This document shows, in pieces, positions 1 to 6,572 of a stretch of 16,670 nt of DNA; within the stretch, counting starts at the first letter, position 1; each line of letters opens with the position of its first letter. The DNA is taken from positions 1 to 16,670 of the forward strand of contig JAUWMO010000035.1 in assembly GCA_030613125.1 (NCBI GenBank). Reading direction: 5' to 3'. The notes beneath the pieces are model-generated. The model was not told the DNA's origin and searched no databases. It saw only the letters and a program-made list of their open reading frames with translations. The translations under genes were made by a program, and so were the position numbers. The DNA is from Bacteroidota bacterium. Lineage in GTDB: Bacteria; Bacteroidota; Bacteroidia; Bacteroidales; VadinHA17.

Positions 1-1
1 T

Positions 2-94
2 CATTTAATACGATTCAGGGATGAAGAAATACTAAATCGGATAGATTTGGTTATTCTTAAGATTCAGAAATTTATAGATAATATAGGGTTATAA
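2..94 (+). CDS. C-terminal end of a probable DUF559-family endonuclease (partial at 5' end)
   Basis: The frame beginning at base 2 is open for 30 codons and ends with TAA at 92-94. The residues RFRDEEILNRIDLVILKI look like the conserved end of DUF559 / Vsr-like endonuclease domain proteins, where an arginine-phenylalanine pair, an acidic patch and a final amphipathic helix close the restriction-endonuclease-like fold. The catalytic residues would lie upstream of the window, so activity cannot be judged. The stop is followed within 7 nt by a GC-rich hairpin element, which may belong to the same unit. The family call rests on a short tail only. Confidence 0.55.
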   Translation, partial: HLIRFRDEEILNRIDLVILKIQKFIDNIGL

Positions 95-100
95 GAACTC

Positions 101-165
101 CACCCCCCTGCCTTCGCCGCAACGGCTACGTGCAGGCAGGCTTTAAATTCCCCCGCCAGCGGGGG
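101..165. repeat. GC-rich REP-like double hairpin element
   Basis: 45 of these 65 bases are G or C, in sharp contrast to the AT-rich surroundings. Two foldable units are visible. The first pairs CCTGCCT (107-113) with AGGCAGG (134-140) and encloses a small inner hairpin, GCCG (116-119) with CGGC (123-126). The second is a nearly perfect palindrome, CCCCCGC (150-156), CA, GCGGGGG (159-165). The two are joined by the AT linker CTTTAAATT. The layout resembles bacterial interspersed palindromic (REP) elements. It may also stop transcription of the endonuclease gene just upstream, although no T-run follows directly. Genome-wide copies cannot be seen from one window. Confidence 0.6.
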
Positions 166-451
166 ACACATTTATTTATAAATTTATTCGGGCTATATAA
201 TGTAGAACAGCGCCATTTTAATACGTTGGTTCAAGATTGAAGTGCAACAGAAGAAGTTTATATTTATGCTGACAATTACAGCAGTACATAACAATTATGT
301 TATTGCAGGGTTTCTATATATTTATTTGTCGGGACAAATTATTAATTTTGTTAAATCTCAATAATGGTTACGTAATATATTTAAAATTATATAAGGATAA
401 TCTGGTAATTATTGCGTCAGAAATATAAACCTGACTTGTAAAAGAAAATTA
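166..451. other. Non-coding AT-rich spacer between the REP-like element and the CHAD gene
   Basis: No convincing gene lies here. It contains an inverted repeat at 281-306 (GCA, then ATAACA at 288-293 with TGTTAT at 298-303, then TGC) and the palindrome described separately at 324-339. The only short open frame with an ATG start (266-364, 32 codons) runs across both palindromes and resembles nothing recognisable. The spacer probably holds the promoter and a leader of roughly 95 nt for the CHAD gene. Confidence 0.5.
324..350 (+). promoter_or_regulatory. Palindrome plus candidate Bacteroidota -7 box upstream of the CHAD gene
   Basis: ATTTGTC (324-330), GG, GACAAAT (333-339) forms a 16-bp palindrome with 7-bp arms. 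It is followed 3 nt later by TAATTTTG (343-350), which matches the Bacteroidota -7 consensus TAnnTTTG. The nearest TTTG (325-328) lies in the left arm but only 14 nt upstream of the -7 box, too close for the usual spacing of about 19 nt, so the -33 element is uncertain. The palindrome would sit between the -33 and -7 regions, where a repressor could block transcription. This is a candidate only. Confidence 0.3.
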
Positions 452-1303
452 ATGGATAAGAATGATTCTTCCATAAGGCTTTATTTATTTGAAAATATTG
501 AAAATTTTGAGCAGAACCTTAATGAGGCGATTCAATCACTTGATGAGGATGCAGTGCATGATTTCAGGGTTGCTTTAAAAAAACTAAGAGCAATATTTAT
601 TTTTCTCGGTAAAACTGAGATTTCAGATGTTTCTTTTTCAAATCAGGTGAAAAAATTTAAAAAGGTTTTTAAAGCAGCAGGGATTGTTCGTGATAGGCAG
701 GTACATAAGAACCTGATTGCAAATTATGAGGAAATTTTATCGGCTGATTTTAATGTGTATAAGTTATTTATCGATCAGCAGATATCATCATCTGGTGATG
801 ACTTTATTCTGGTTGCAAAAAAAGCTCTTTTAAAATTAAATGTGGATTTCTGGAATGAAATATTAATGAAGGTGCAAAGTATCGATGAGAGTGAGGTACT
901 ACAGGGTGCTTTAAAATTTATCCGGGAAAGAATGGAAAAAGTCAGAAGGATCCTTGCAGAAGAGAGTCAGGATTATTACCAGCTACACTTTGTCAGGAAA
1001 GTGGTAAAACAGGTACGATATATTTATGAGATGAGAATGTCTTTTGACTGGAATACTCCTGAGCATCAAACTCATTTGGAGGAGTTAAAAACGATTGAAA
1101 CAATATTAGGGACCTGGCATGACCAGATTACATTGTTAAACGATCTTGAAAAGCATATGGTTTTACTTTCTCAAAGTAATAATAAAAAGACCGGGCAACT
1201 TAATATTCTGGCTCAACTGATCAGGAAAGATATTGAGGAGGGGCTTCAACCTTTAAAGTCTGGCTATTTAAAAGAATATAACTGGTTTAAAGGGCTAAAA
1301 TAA
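452..1303 (+). CDS. Stand-alone CHAD-domain protein (probable polyphosphate-binding)
   Basis: The 283-residue product is almost entirely one CHAD domain, an all-helical domain of two similar halves that binds inorganic polyphosphate and in several bacteria locates to polyphosphate granules. The first half shows H36, R39, K43, K44 and R46 in the typical HDFRVALKKLR pattern, and IVRDRQV (79-84) matches the usual G-x-x-RD-x-x-V motif. The second half repeats the basic face with H179, R182, K183, K186 and R189, and carries GTWHD (220-224). There is no CYTH/triphosphatase domain, signal peptide or membrane segment, so the protein should be cytosolic. No polyphosphate kinase or phosphatase gene is adjacent. 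The ATG at 452 gives a complete domain. The gene stands alone and converges on recG with a 66-nt gap. Confidence 0.85.
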   Translation: MDKNDSSIRLYLFENIENFEQNLNEAIQSLDEDAVHDFRVALKKLRAIFIFLGKTEISDVSFSNQVKKFKKVFKAAGIVRDRQVHKNLIANYEEILSADFNVYKLFIDQQISSSGDDFILVAKKALLKLNVDFWNEILMKVQSIDESEVLQGALKFIRERMEKVRRILAEESQDYYQLHFVRKVVKQVRYIYEMRMSFDWNTPEHQTHLEELKTIETILGTWHDQITLLNDLEKHMVLLSQSNNKKTGQLNILAQLIRKDIEEGLQPLKSGYLKEYNWFKGLK

Positions 1304-1369
1304 ATATTTGGTCACAATCTTGTACAAGTTAATACCAGGAACTATTATTTGCTTCAATTATTATCACGT

Positions 1370-3478
1370 TTAACTTATTCCGCTCCAGTTAGTCCGGTTA
1401 TTTTTCTGGGATTTTAATTGCTTTACAAATATTTGATTTTCAGGATTAGATAAGTCAGGGTCATTTTCAAGGATTTTTTCGGCCATATTTCGTGCATATT
1501 GCAGGATTTGTCCATCCTGTGCAAGGTTGGCAATCTTCAGAGTGAAGGCTATTCCGCTTTGCTGAATGCCTTCAAGATCACCAGGTCCCCGTAACTTGAG
1601 ATCAGCCTCAGCAATTTCAAAACCGTCATTTGTTCGTACAATGGTTTCAATTCTTTTTATGGCTTCAGACGACAACTTTTCTGTACTCATCAATAAACAA
1701 TATGATTGGTCGCTACCCCGGCCAACACGACCTCGAAGCTGATGCAACTGGGAGAGCCCAAAGCGCTCAGCACTTTCAATGATCATAACGGAGGCATTCC
1801 TGATGTCAACTCCGACTTCAATTACAGTGGTTGCAACCATTATATGTGTGCGTCCTGCAAGGAAATGCTGCATAGAGATTTCTTTTTCCTGCGGTTTCAT
1901 TTTTCCATGTACCACGCTTACAGCATATTTCGGAGGAGGGAAGGCCCTGGTAATACTTATATATCCATCTTCAAGATCCTTGTAATCCATTTTTTCCGAT
2001 TCTTTGATTAAAGGATAAACAATAAAAATTTGCTGGCCTGCTTCAATTTGTTTTCGCATAAAACCAAACACCCTGTTCCTCTGGCTATCGAAAAAGTGAA
2101 GTGTTTTTATGGGTTTACGGCCAGGAGGCATTTCATCTATCACTGATACATCAAGGTCTCCATACAATGTCATTGCCAGAGTACGTGGGATTGGTGTTGC
2201 AGTCATAACCAGTACATGCGGAGGCCGGATATTTTTTTTCCAGAGCTGCCCGCGCTGAGCAACACCAAAACGGTGTTGTTCATCAATAATCACCAATCCG
2301 AGATTATGAAACATAACAGTTTCCTCAATCAAAGCATGGGTGCCGATCAAAAATTGCAGTTTCCCGTTTTGTAGTTCTTCATGGATAATATCACGTTCTG
2401 ATTTTTTTGTCGATCCTGTCAATAGCCTGATATTGATATTCAGTCCTTCTAAGAAACCGGAAATGGTTTTGAAGTGTTGAAAGGCGAGTATTTCTGTTGG
2501 AGCCATAATGCATGTCTGATAGTCATTATCCAGAGCTATCAACATAGTCATCAAAGCTACAAGGGTCTTTCCGCTACCAACGTCTCCCTGTAACAGCCGG
2601 TTCATCTGTTTACCTGAACCAAGATCCCTTCTTATCTCTTTAATTACTCTTTTTTGAGCTTCTGTAAGGTCAAAACGGAGATGAATTTTATAAAAGTCGT
2701 TCAGATGTTTTCCAACTTTAGAGAATACAAATCCCTGGAATTTTGTCTTTCTGGCTTCTTTTTGTTTTAATAATCTAAGCTGTATGTAGAATAATTCTTC
2801 AAATTTTAGCCTGAAAGTTGCCTTTGAAAGTATGTCAGGATTATCAGGGAAATGGGCATTAATTAAAGCTTGCTCCCTGGAGATAAGATTCAGTTCTTTT
2901 ACAAAATATGCAGGCAGTGTCTCCGGAATTTTTCCTTTTAAAATTTTCAGCAGATTATGTTGTAATTTCTGAATTATCCTGGAGTTGATATAATTTTTTT
3001 TAAGTTTTTCAGAAGTGGTGTACAAAGCTTGGAGTGAGGTAGAGATCTTACTTTCGTGGAGTTGTAAATCCTCTATTTCAGGATGAATTAGATTGACCTT
3101 GCCCTGGAAAATACTGGGTTTACCAAATACAATATATGTCTTTTCAGGTTTAATACTCTCTTTAATCCACTTTATACCATGAAACCATATAATATCTATA
3201 TGACCTTCATTATCATGAAAATCAGCGACCAGCCTTCTTCCTGACCTTCCTCCTTCAAATCTGAAATTTGAAATTTTACCTTTAATTTGAATGTAAGCCT
3301 GATTGCTTCTGACCTCCCTGGTTGTATAGAATTTGCTTCGGTCAATGTATTTATATGGGTAATAGGTGATTAGATCACCAAATGTAAAAACCTGAAGCTC
3401 CTTGTTCAATAATTCGGCACGCTTTGGACCAACACCGGTAAGGAATTTAATGTCTTGCTCAAAAGGTTCGGCCATCAA
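1370..3478 (-). CDS. recG: ATP-dependent DNA helicase RecG
   Basis: At 702 residues this matches the usual RecG length (E. coli 693). RecG is a monomeric double-stranded DNA translocase that remodels stalled replication forks and branch-migrates Holliday junctions. The N-terminus carries a helix-hairpin-helix-like GVGPKRAELL (15-24) and the OB-fold wedge domain (about 60-140) that grips fork DNA. The helicase core shows Walker A GDVGSGKT (298-305), the DEQH box (399-402), TATPIPRT (426-433) and QLRGRVGRG (580-588). The RecG-specific tail is present with RGPGDLEG (630-637) followed by QQSG. The start MM at 3478 fits the family's short N-terminus. The gene is transcribed alone, away from the methyltransferase gene, and has no spoT/rpoZ neighbours as in E. 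coli. No defect is seen. Confidence 0.97.
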   Translation of the reverse strand: MMAEPFEQDIKFLTGVGPKRAELLNKELQVFTFGDLITYYPYKYIDRSKFYTTREVRSNQAYIQIKGKISNFRFEGGRSGRRLVADFHDNEGHIDIIWFHGIKWIKESIKPEKTYIVFGKPSIFQGKVNLIHPEIEDLQLHESKISTSLQALYTTSEKLKKNYINSRIIQKLQHNLLKILKGKIPETLPAYFVKELNLISREQALINAHFPDNPDILSKATFRLKFEELFYIQLRLLKQKEARKTKFQGFVFSKVGKHLNDFYKIHLRFDLTEAQKRVIKEIRRDLGSGKQMNRLLQGDVGSGKTLVALMTMLIALDNDYQTCIMAPTEILAFQHFKTISGFLEGLNINIRLLTGSTKKSERDIIHEELQNGKLQFLIGTHALIEETVMFHNLGLVIIDEQHRFGVAQRGQLWKKNIRPPHVLVMTATPIPRTLAMTLYGDLDVSVIDEMPPGRKPIKTLHFFDSQRNRVFGFMRKQIEAGQQIFIVYPLIKESEKMDYKDLEDGYISITRAFPPPKYAVSVVHGKMKPQEKEISMQHFLAGRTHIMVATTVIEVGVDIRNASVMIIESAERFGLSQLHQLRGRVGRGSDQSYCLLMSTEKLSSEAIKRIETIVRTNDGFEIAEADLKLRGPGDLEGIQQSGIAFTLKIANLAQDGQILQYARNMAEKILENDPDLSNPENQIFVKQLKSQKNNRTNWSGIS

Positions 3479-3504
3479 TATGGTTTTAATTATAAAGGGA
3501 TAAG

Positions 3505-3535
3505 CAAAATTAGGTTATCTTTCTAAAGAATTAAA
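3505..3535 (-). promoter_or_regulatory. Candidate recG promoter
   Basis: On the minus strand TAATTTTG (plus-strand 3505-3512) matches the Bacteroidota -7 consensus TAnnTTTG exactly. TTTA (3532-3535), one mismatch from the -33 TTTG, lies 19 nt upstream, the usual spacing. Transcription would start near 3499, leaving a leader of about 20 nt before the recG ATG. Confidence 0.45.
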
Positions 3536-3625
3536 TTCCCTGCAAATGATTTTTCAACAACCAGGAATATTTATCATTTTTTTTTGTCAAATAAAAGACT
3601 AAATGCAGATTTTATTTAATTCTTC

Positions 3626-4426
3626 ATGAAGATCCCTTTTGAAATAAAACGGATATTAAAGTTTCTTTGGTACCTGTTATTTGCTCAGCATCGACGTGGT
3701 TTTGGTATTCATTCACCATTCGTTTTTGATTTATTAACCACTGTTTTGAATCGCAAGGAAAAAAACGAATATTTAACTGAAATACAGAAAATAAGAAGAG
3801 CATTGTTAAACAGGAATGAAAAGATTACTTACCATGATCCGGGGGCGAGTTCAATGAAAACAGGAAAAACTACCCGATCAGTTTCACAAATAACAAAAAG
3901 TACTTCAACACCTGAAAAGTATGGGAAACTACTTTTTTTTATGGTCCGGAAATATAGGCCGGCTATTATATTGGAAATTGGAACATCTTTGGGTTTGGGC
4001 ACATTATATCTTTCAGGGGCAGATGAGAATGCAGAGGTCATTACCTTTGAGGGTGTGGAACCATTAATTACTATTGCCAAAGCAAATTTCAAAAAACTGA
4101 GCAGGCGAAATATCAAACTTATTCAAGGCAAATTTCAATTGACATTGCCTAAAGAGCTTGAAAAAATAAAAAGAATTGATTTAATTTATTTTGACGGACA
4201 CCATACATTTAATGCAACCTGGAGTTATTTTTCCCAATGTCTGCTAAAAATTCACAACGATTCAATATTTGTGTTTGATGATATTCACTGGTCAGAGGAA
4301 ATGGAGAAAGTTTGGGATCAAATTAAAAGACATCCGGATGTACGTGTTACAATTGACCTGTTTAGAATGGGACTGGTATTTTTCAAAAGGGAACTATCAA
4401 AACAGCATTATGTAATAAAATACTAG
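3626..4426 (+). CDS. Class I SAM-dependent methyltransferase, O-methyltransferase-like
   Basis: The 266-residue product has a Rossmann-type methyltransferase fold. Motif I, LEIGTSLGLGT (116-126), binds S-adenosylmethionine, with acidic E142 in FEG after the next strand. IYFDGHH (187-193) and FDDIHWS (217-223) resemble the metal-binding acidic positions of catechol-type O-methyltransferases (Methyltransf_24 group). The first 100 residues form a lineage-specific extension with GFGIHSPFVFDL (25-36), a motif I associate with a Bacteroidota family of unknown substrate. A short hydrophobic patch (11-20) is too short for a membrane helix. It lies head-to-head with recG across 147 nt and is 110 nt before the ABC gene, so it is probably its own unit. 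The substrate cannot be inferred. Confidence 0.8.
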   Translation: MKIPFEIKRILKFLWYLLFAQHRRGFGIHSPFVFDLLTTVLNRKEKNEYLTEIQKIRRALLNRNEKITYHDPGASSMKTGKTTRSVSQITKSTSTPEKYGKLLFFMVRKYRPAIILEIGTSLGLGTLYLSGADENAEVITFEGVEPLITIAKANFKKLSRRNIKLIQGKFQLTLPKELEKIKRIDLIYFDGHHTFNATWSYFSQCLLKIHNDSIFVFDDIHWSEEMEKVWDQIKRHPDVRVTIDLFRMGLVFFKRELSKQHYVIKY

Positions 4427-4472
4427 TTAAATGAAGAATGAAAAATGCCAATTGAAAATTTACTCATAATCT

Positions 4473-4507
4473 TTTCGTTTTCCACGAGAATAAACTAATT
4501 TCGTGGA
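4473..4507 (+). promoter_or_regulatory. Candidate promoter with an overlapping operator-like palindrome, upstream of the ABC ATPase
   Basis: TCCACGA (4481-4487) and TCGTGGA (4501-4507) form a perfect 7-bp inverted repeat with a 13-nt centre. TAATTTCG (4496-4503), one mismatch from the -7 consensus TAnnTTTG, overlaps the right arm. TTTC (4473-4476) lies 19 nt upstream as a poor -33 box. Transcription would begin near 4510, about 27 nt before the ATG. A palindrome of this size over the -7 box is typical of a repressor operator, and because most of it precedes the predicted start it is less likely to act as an RNA hairpin. Confidence 0.4.
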
Positions 4508-4536
4508 CTTAGTAAATAATTAGAATCTTACTAAAT

Positions 4537-5220
4537 ATGGATCAGGTAATTCAATTAACCAATATCGTAAAGAATTATTACGTTGGAACAGTTGTTGTTA
4601 GAGCATTGCGTTCAATAACCCTCGATATTAACAAAAATGAGTATGTTGCTATTATGGGGCCATCGGGATCAGGAAAATCAACCTTGATGAACCTTATAGG
4701 CTGTCTTGATACTCCAACAGAAGGCAGGTATGTTCTGAGTGGGAATGATGTAAGTAAGATGGAGGACAATCAATTGGCCGAGATTAGAAATAAGGAGATA
4801 GGATTTGTATTTCAGACTTTCAACTTACTACCAAGATATAATGCTCTTGAAAATGTCAAATTGCCTCTTATTTATGCCGGGGCATCTAAGCATGAGCGGA
4901 TTGAGAGGGCAATTGAAGTTTTGAACGATGTTGGGTTGGGAGACCGGATGGACCACAAACCAAATGAATTGTCAGGCGGACAGCGCCAGAGAGTCGCCGT
5001 TGCCCGGGCATTGGTTAACAGACCTTCAATTATTCTGGCTGATGAACCAACCGGGAACCTGGATTCAAAAACATCAAAGGATATTATGAGTTTAGTTAGT
5101 GAGATACATAAGAAGGGAAATACTGTGATTGTAGTAACTCATGAGGAGGATATAGCACAGCGAGCTGACCGAATTATACGGTTGATAGACGGACAAGTTG
5201 AAACCGATGTTCGGAAATAA
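4537..5220 (+). CDS. ABC transporter ATP-binding protein, MacB/LolD type
   Basis: The 227-residue protein is a complete ABC ATPase of the MacB/LolD/FtsE-like class, whose members energise envelope lipoprotein release, drug or peptide export, or division-site remodelling rather than classical import. Visible motifs are Walker A GPSGSGKST (41-49), Q-loop VFQTFNLLP (91-99), signature LSGGQRQ (145-151), Walker B IILADEPTGNLD (165-176) and the switch histidine H202 in VTHE. The segment PTGNLD is characteristic of this class. Length is normal for LolD or MacB ATPase subunits. No permease gene lies within the window on either side, so its membrane partner must be encoded elsewhere, which prevents assigning a substrate. 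A palindrome overlaps its putative promoter. Confidence 0.93.
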   Translation: MDQVIQLTNIVKNYYVGTVVVRALRSITLDINKNEYVAIMGPSGSGKSTLMNLIGCLDTPTEGRYVLSGNDVSKMEDNQLAEIRNKEIGFVFQTFNLLPRYNALENVKLPLIYAGASKHERIERAIEVLNDVGLGDRMDHKPNELSGGQRQRVAVARALVNRPSIILADEPTGNLDSKTSKDIMSLVSEIHKKGNTVIVVTHEEDIAQRADRIIRLIDGQVETDVRK

Positions 5221-5331
5221 TTAAATGCAAATGCTTGATTTTTCTGAGAACCTTATATCTAAATCGAATTTGGCTGTATCTTGTTTTATTATACCATGCT
5301 CGGGCTAAATCCTGCCTTTAACAATGACTTG

Positions 5332-5391
5332 GATTAAAGGATCCCAGACCTGTTTCTTTAATCTTGCTATTGAATTCCTCAGATAATTTTG
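5332..5391 (+). promoter_or_regulatory. Hairpin and candidate promoter upstream of the cobalamin adenosyltransferase gene
   Basis: TAATTTTG (5384-5391) matches the -7 consensus TAnnTTTG and would place the transcript start near 5397, about 23 nt before the ATG. The -33 box is weak: CTTG at 5363-5366 has a 17-nt gap. Just upstream, GATTAAAG (5332-5339) and CTTTAATC (5356-5363) form an 8-bp inverted repeat with a 16-nt loop. It may be an operator half-site pair, or the folded end of the ABC ATPase transcript, although no T-run follows. The leader is too short for a cobalamin riboswitch. Confidence 0.35.
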
Positions 5392-5419
5392 TTACAATAT
5401 CTTATGATATAAAATTCCC

Positions 5420-5968
5420 ATGAAAATCTATACAAGAACGGGTGACAGCGGAACCACATCCCTTATTGGAGGGAAAAGGGTTCTGAAGACACATCCAAGG
5501 ATTGAAGCCTATGGTACTATAGATGAATTGATTTCATATATAGGGTTGTTGAGAAGTTTTAATATTTCTAATTCCGACATTACTTTTCTGCTTAAAATAC
5601 AAGACCGGCTGATGACTTGCGCATCAATTCTGGCCACTGATTGTGAAGATTGTGATAGGGATCTTCCAGAAATAAAAGAAGGCGACATAAAAAAGCTGGA
5701 GCAGGAAATTGATAAAATGGAAAAGGAATTGAAACCTCTAAAGTCTTTTATTCTTCCGGGAGGCCAAATGGAGGTGTCATTTTGCCATATTGCCCGGAGT
5801 GTTTGCAGAAGATCTGAAAGAGATGTTCTTAAAATTCCCGGACAGATGTATGGAATAAAAATTATCGAAAAATATCTAAACAGACTTTCAGATTATTTGT
5901 TTGTCTTAGCAAGGAAACTTGTTTACGATTTTAACGTAAAGGAAATAAAATGGAAATCTGAATTTTAA
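5420..5968 (+). CDS. pduO: PduO-type ATP:cob(I)alamin adenosyltransferase
   Basis: The enzyme transfers the 5'-deoxyadenosyl group of ATP to cob(I)alamin, making adenosylcobalamin for radical enzymes such as methylmalonyl-CoA mutase. At 182 residues it has the usual length of the trimeric PduO/MMAB family, a five-helix bundle. The ATP-binding N-terminus TRTGDSGTTSL (5-15) is intact, GTIDEL (32-37) follows, and the C-terminal signature RSVCRRSER (126-134) and YLNRLSDYLFVLAR (152-165) carry the arginines and asparagine conserved in the active site. A cysteine cluster, CEDC (75-78), sits in a loop. There are no cobalamin synthesis or mutase genes beside it, so it probably serves scavenged corrinoid. 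It stands alone, 199 nt after the ABC gene. Confidence 0.93.
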   Translation: MKIYTRTGDSGTTSLIGGKRVLKTHPRIEAYGTIDELISYIGLLRSFNISNSDITFLLKIQDRLMTCASILATDCEDCDRDLPEIKEGDIKKLEQEIDKMEKELKPLKSFILPGGQMEVSFCHIARSVCRRSERDVLKIPGQMYGIKIIEKYLNRLSDYLFVLARKLVYDFNVKEIKWKSEF

Positions 5969-6046
5969 CTTCTCATATCTGGCATCCTGATTTCTAATGT
6001 TGGGTTTGGTTTAGTTTTAGAGGGTTTTAGAACGGATTTGGTTTAA

Positions 6047-6070
6047 AAATGAATAGTTTTTTATTCATTT
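6047..6070. repeat. AT-rich inverted repeat upstream of the DUF2795 promoter
   Basis: AAATGAATA (6047-6055), GTTTTT, TATTCATTT (6062-6070) forms a perfect 9-bp stem with a 6-nt loop. It lies 78 nt after the adenosyltransferase stop and 10 nt before the -33 box of the DUF2795 promoter. With no T-run behind it, it is a poor terminator. It could be a transcript 3'-end hairpin or a site upstream of the promoter. Confidence 0.35.
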
Positions 6071-6080
6071 CATAAATCAA

Positions 6081-6110
6081 TTTGTTTTGAAAGATAATTT
6101 TATATATTTG
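6081..6110 (+). promoter_or_regulatory. Bacteroidota-type promoter of the DUF2795 gene
   Basis: TTTG (6081-6084) and TATATTTG (6103-6110) match the Bacteroidota consensus TTTG - about 19 nt - TAnnTTTG with an 18-nt spacer. This is the best promoter match in the window. The transcript would start near 6116 and have a leader of about 47 nt, without an obvious Shine-Dalgarno sequence, which is usual in this phylum. Confidence 0.6.
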
Positions 6111-6162
6111 CAAAATTTTAAGAGCAGTTCTCAAACTGTAAAATTTTAAAAATTTTGAGAAT

Positions 6163-6384
6163 ATGTATTGGACGTTAGAGTTAGCATCAAAGTTAGAAGA
6201 TGCACCCTGGCCTGCAACCAAAGAAGAGTTAATCGACTATGGTATTCGGTCGGGTGCACCATTAGAGGTAATTGAGAATCTCCAGGGGATAGAAGATGAG
6301 GGAGATATTTATGAGAGCATTGAAGATATCTGGCCTGACTATCCAAGTAAGGATGACTTCTTTTTTAATGAAGACGAGTACTAA
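6163..6384 (+). CDS. Small acidic DUF2795 protein
   Basis: The 73-residue product is very acidic, with 21 Asp/Glu against 4 Lys/Arg. WPATKEELIDYGIRSGAP (16-33) and VIENLQGIED (36-45) match the DUF2795 family pattern, a short helical domain of unknown function seen in many bacteria. The tail ESIEDIWPDY (51-60) with FNEDEY at the end looks like the form common in Bacteroidota. There is no signal peptide or membrane segment, so it should be cytosolic. With a good promoter before it and an intrinsic terminator right after its stop, it forms a self-contained single-gene unit, which suggests steady and perhaps high expression. The molecular role is unknown. Nucleic-acid mimicry is conceivable from its charge but is speculation. 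Confidence 0.85.
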   Translation: MYWTLELASKLEDAPWPATKEELIDYGIRSGAPLEVIENLQGIEDEGDIYESIEDIWPDYPSKDDFFFNEDEY

Positions 6385-6396
6385 AAAAACTTCAAG

Positions 6397-6422
6397 GAGC
6401 CTTTTTAAGGCTCTTTTTTTTT
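6397..6422 (+). terminator. Intrinsic terminator of the DUF2795 gene
   Basis: GAGCCTT (6397-6403), TTT, AAGGCTC (6407-6413) forms a perfect 7-bp stem with a 3-nt loop, followed directly by nine T residues (6414-6422). It begins 12 nt after the stop codon. It is the clearest terminator in the window. On the other strand the T-run lies 7 nt from the stem, so bidirectional action for the opposing OstA-like gene is less likely. Confidence 0.88.
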
Positions 6423-6572
6423 GCAAAATACTTTCAGTAGAAGTACACGTATTCCTTTTTTAAAAAACAATCGCCGTGATATAAATATTTACTTATTAAA
6501 TTGCAATATGGGGGTGAACCCAAGTGAGTTATAGTCGTATTACTCTAGCGAATTACCCTATATGCCGCCAGG

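Noticed and set aside
266..364. 32-codon open frame starting with ATG, with hydrophobic residues
   Set aside because: It runs across both palindromes and the candidate promoter, has no recognisable similarity, and short frames of this size arise by chance in AT-rich DNA.
1319..1328. 10-bp palindrome CTTGTACAAG between the convergent CHAD and recG genes
   Set aside because: It has no loop or T-run to act as a terminator and is too short to stand out from chance.
1706..2011. Open frames antisense to recG, and similarly antisense to guaB (13028-13405, 13535-13912)
   Set aside because: They lie wholly inside strongly conserved genes on the other strand and their translations show no family features.
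5221..5419. Possible cobalamin riboswitch before the cobalamin adenosyltransferase gene
   Set aside because: No B12-box-like motif or long folded leader is present, and the predicted leader is only about 23 nt.
6000..6044. Repetitive GGTTTAG-like, telomere-resembling tract
   Set aside because: The units vary in length and sequence; it looks like low-complexity intergenic DNA.
6500..6560. tRNA-like stretch: GGGTTCACCCC on the minus strand and a terminal-looking CCA on the plus strand
   Set aside because: The stem flanking the TTC does not pair as a T-arm in the right register, and no anticodon arm or acceptor stem can be built.
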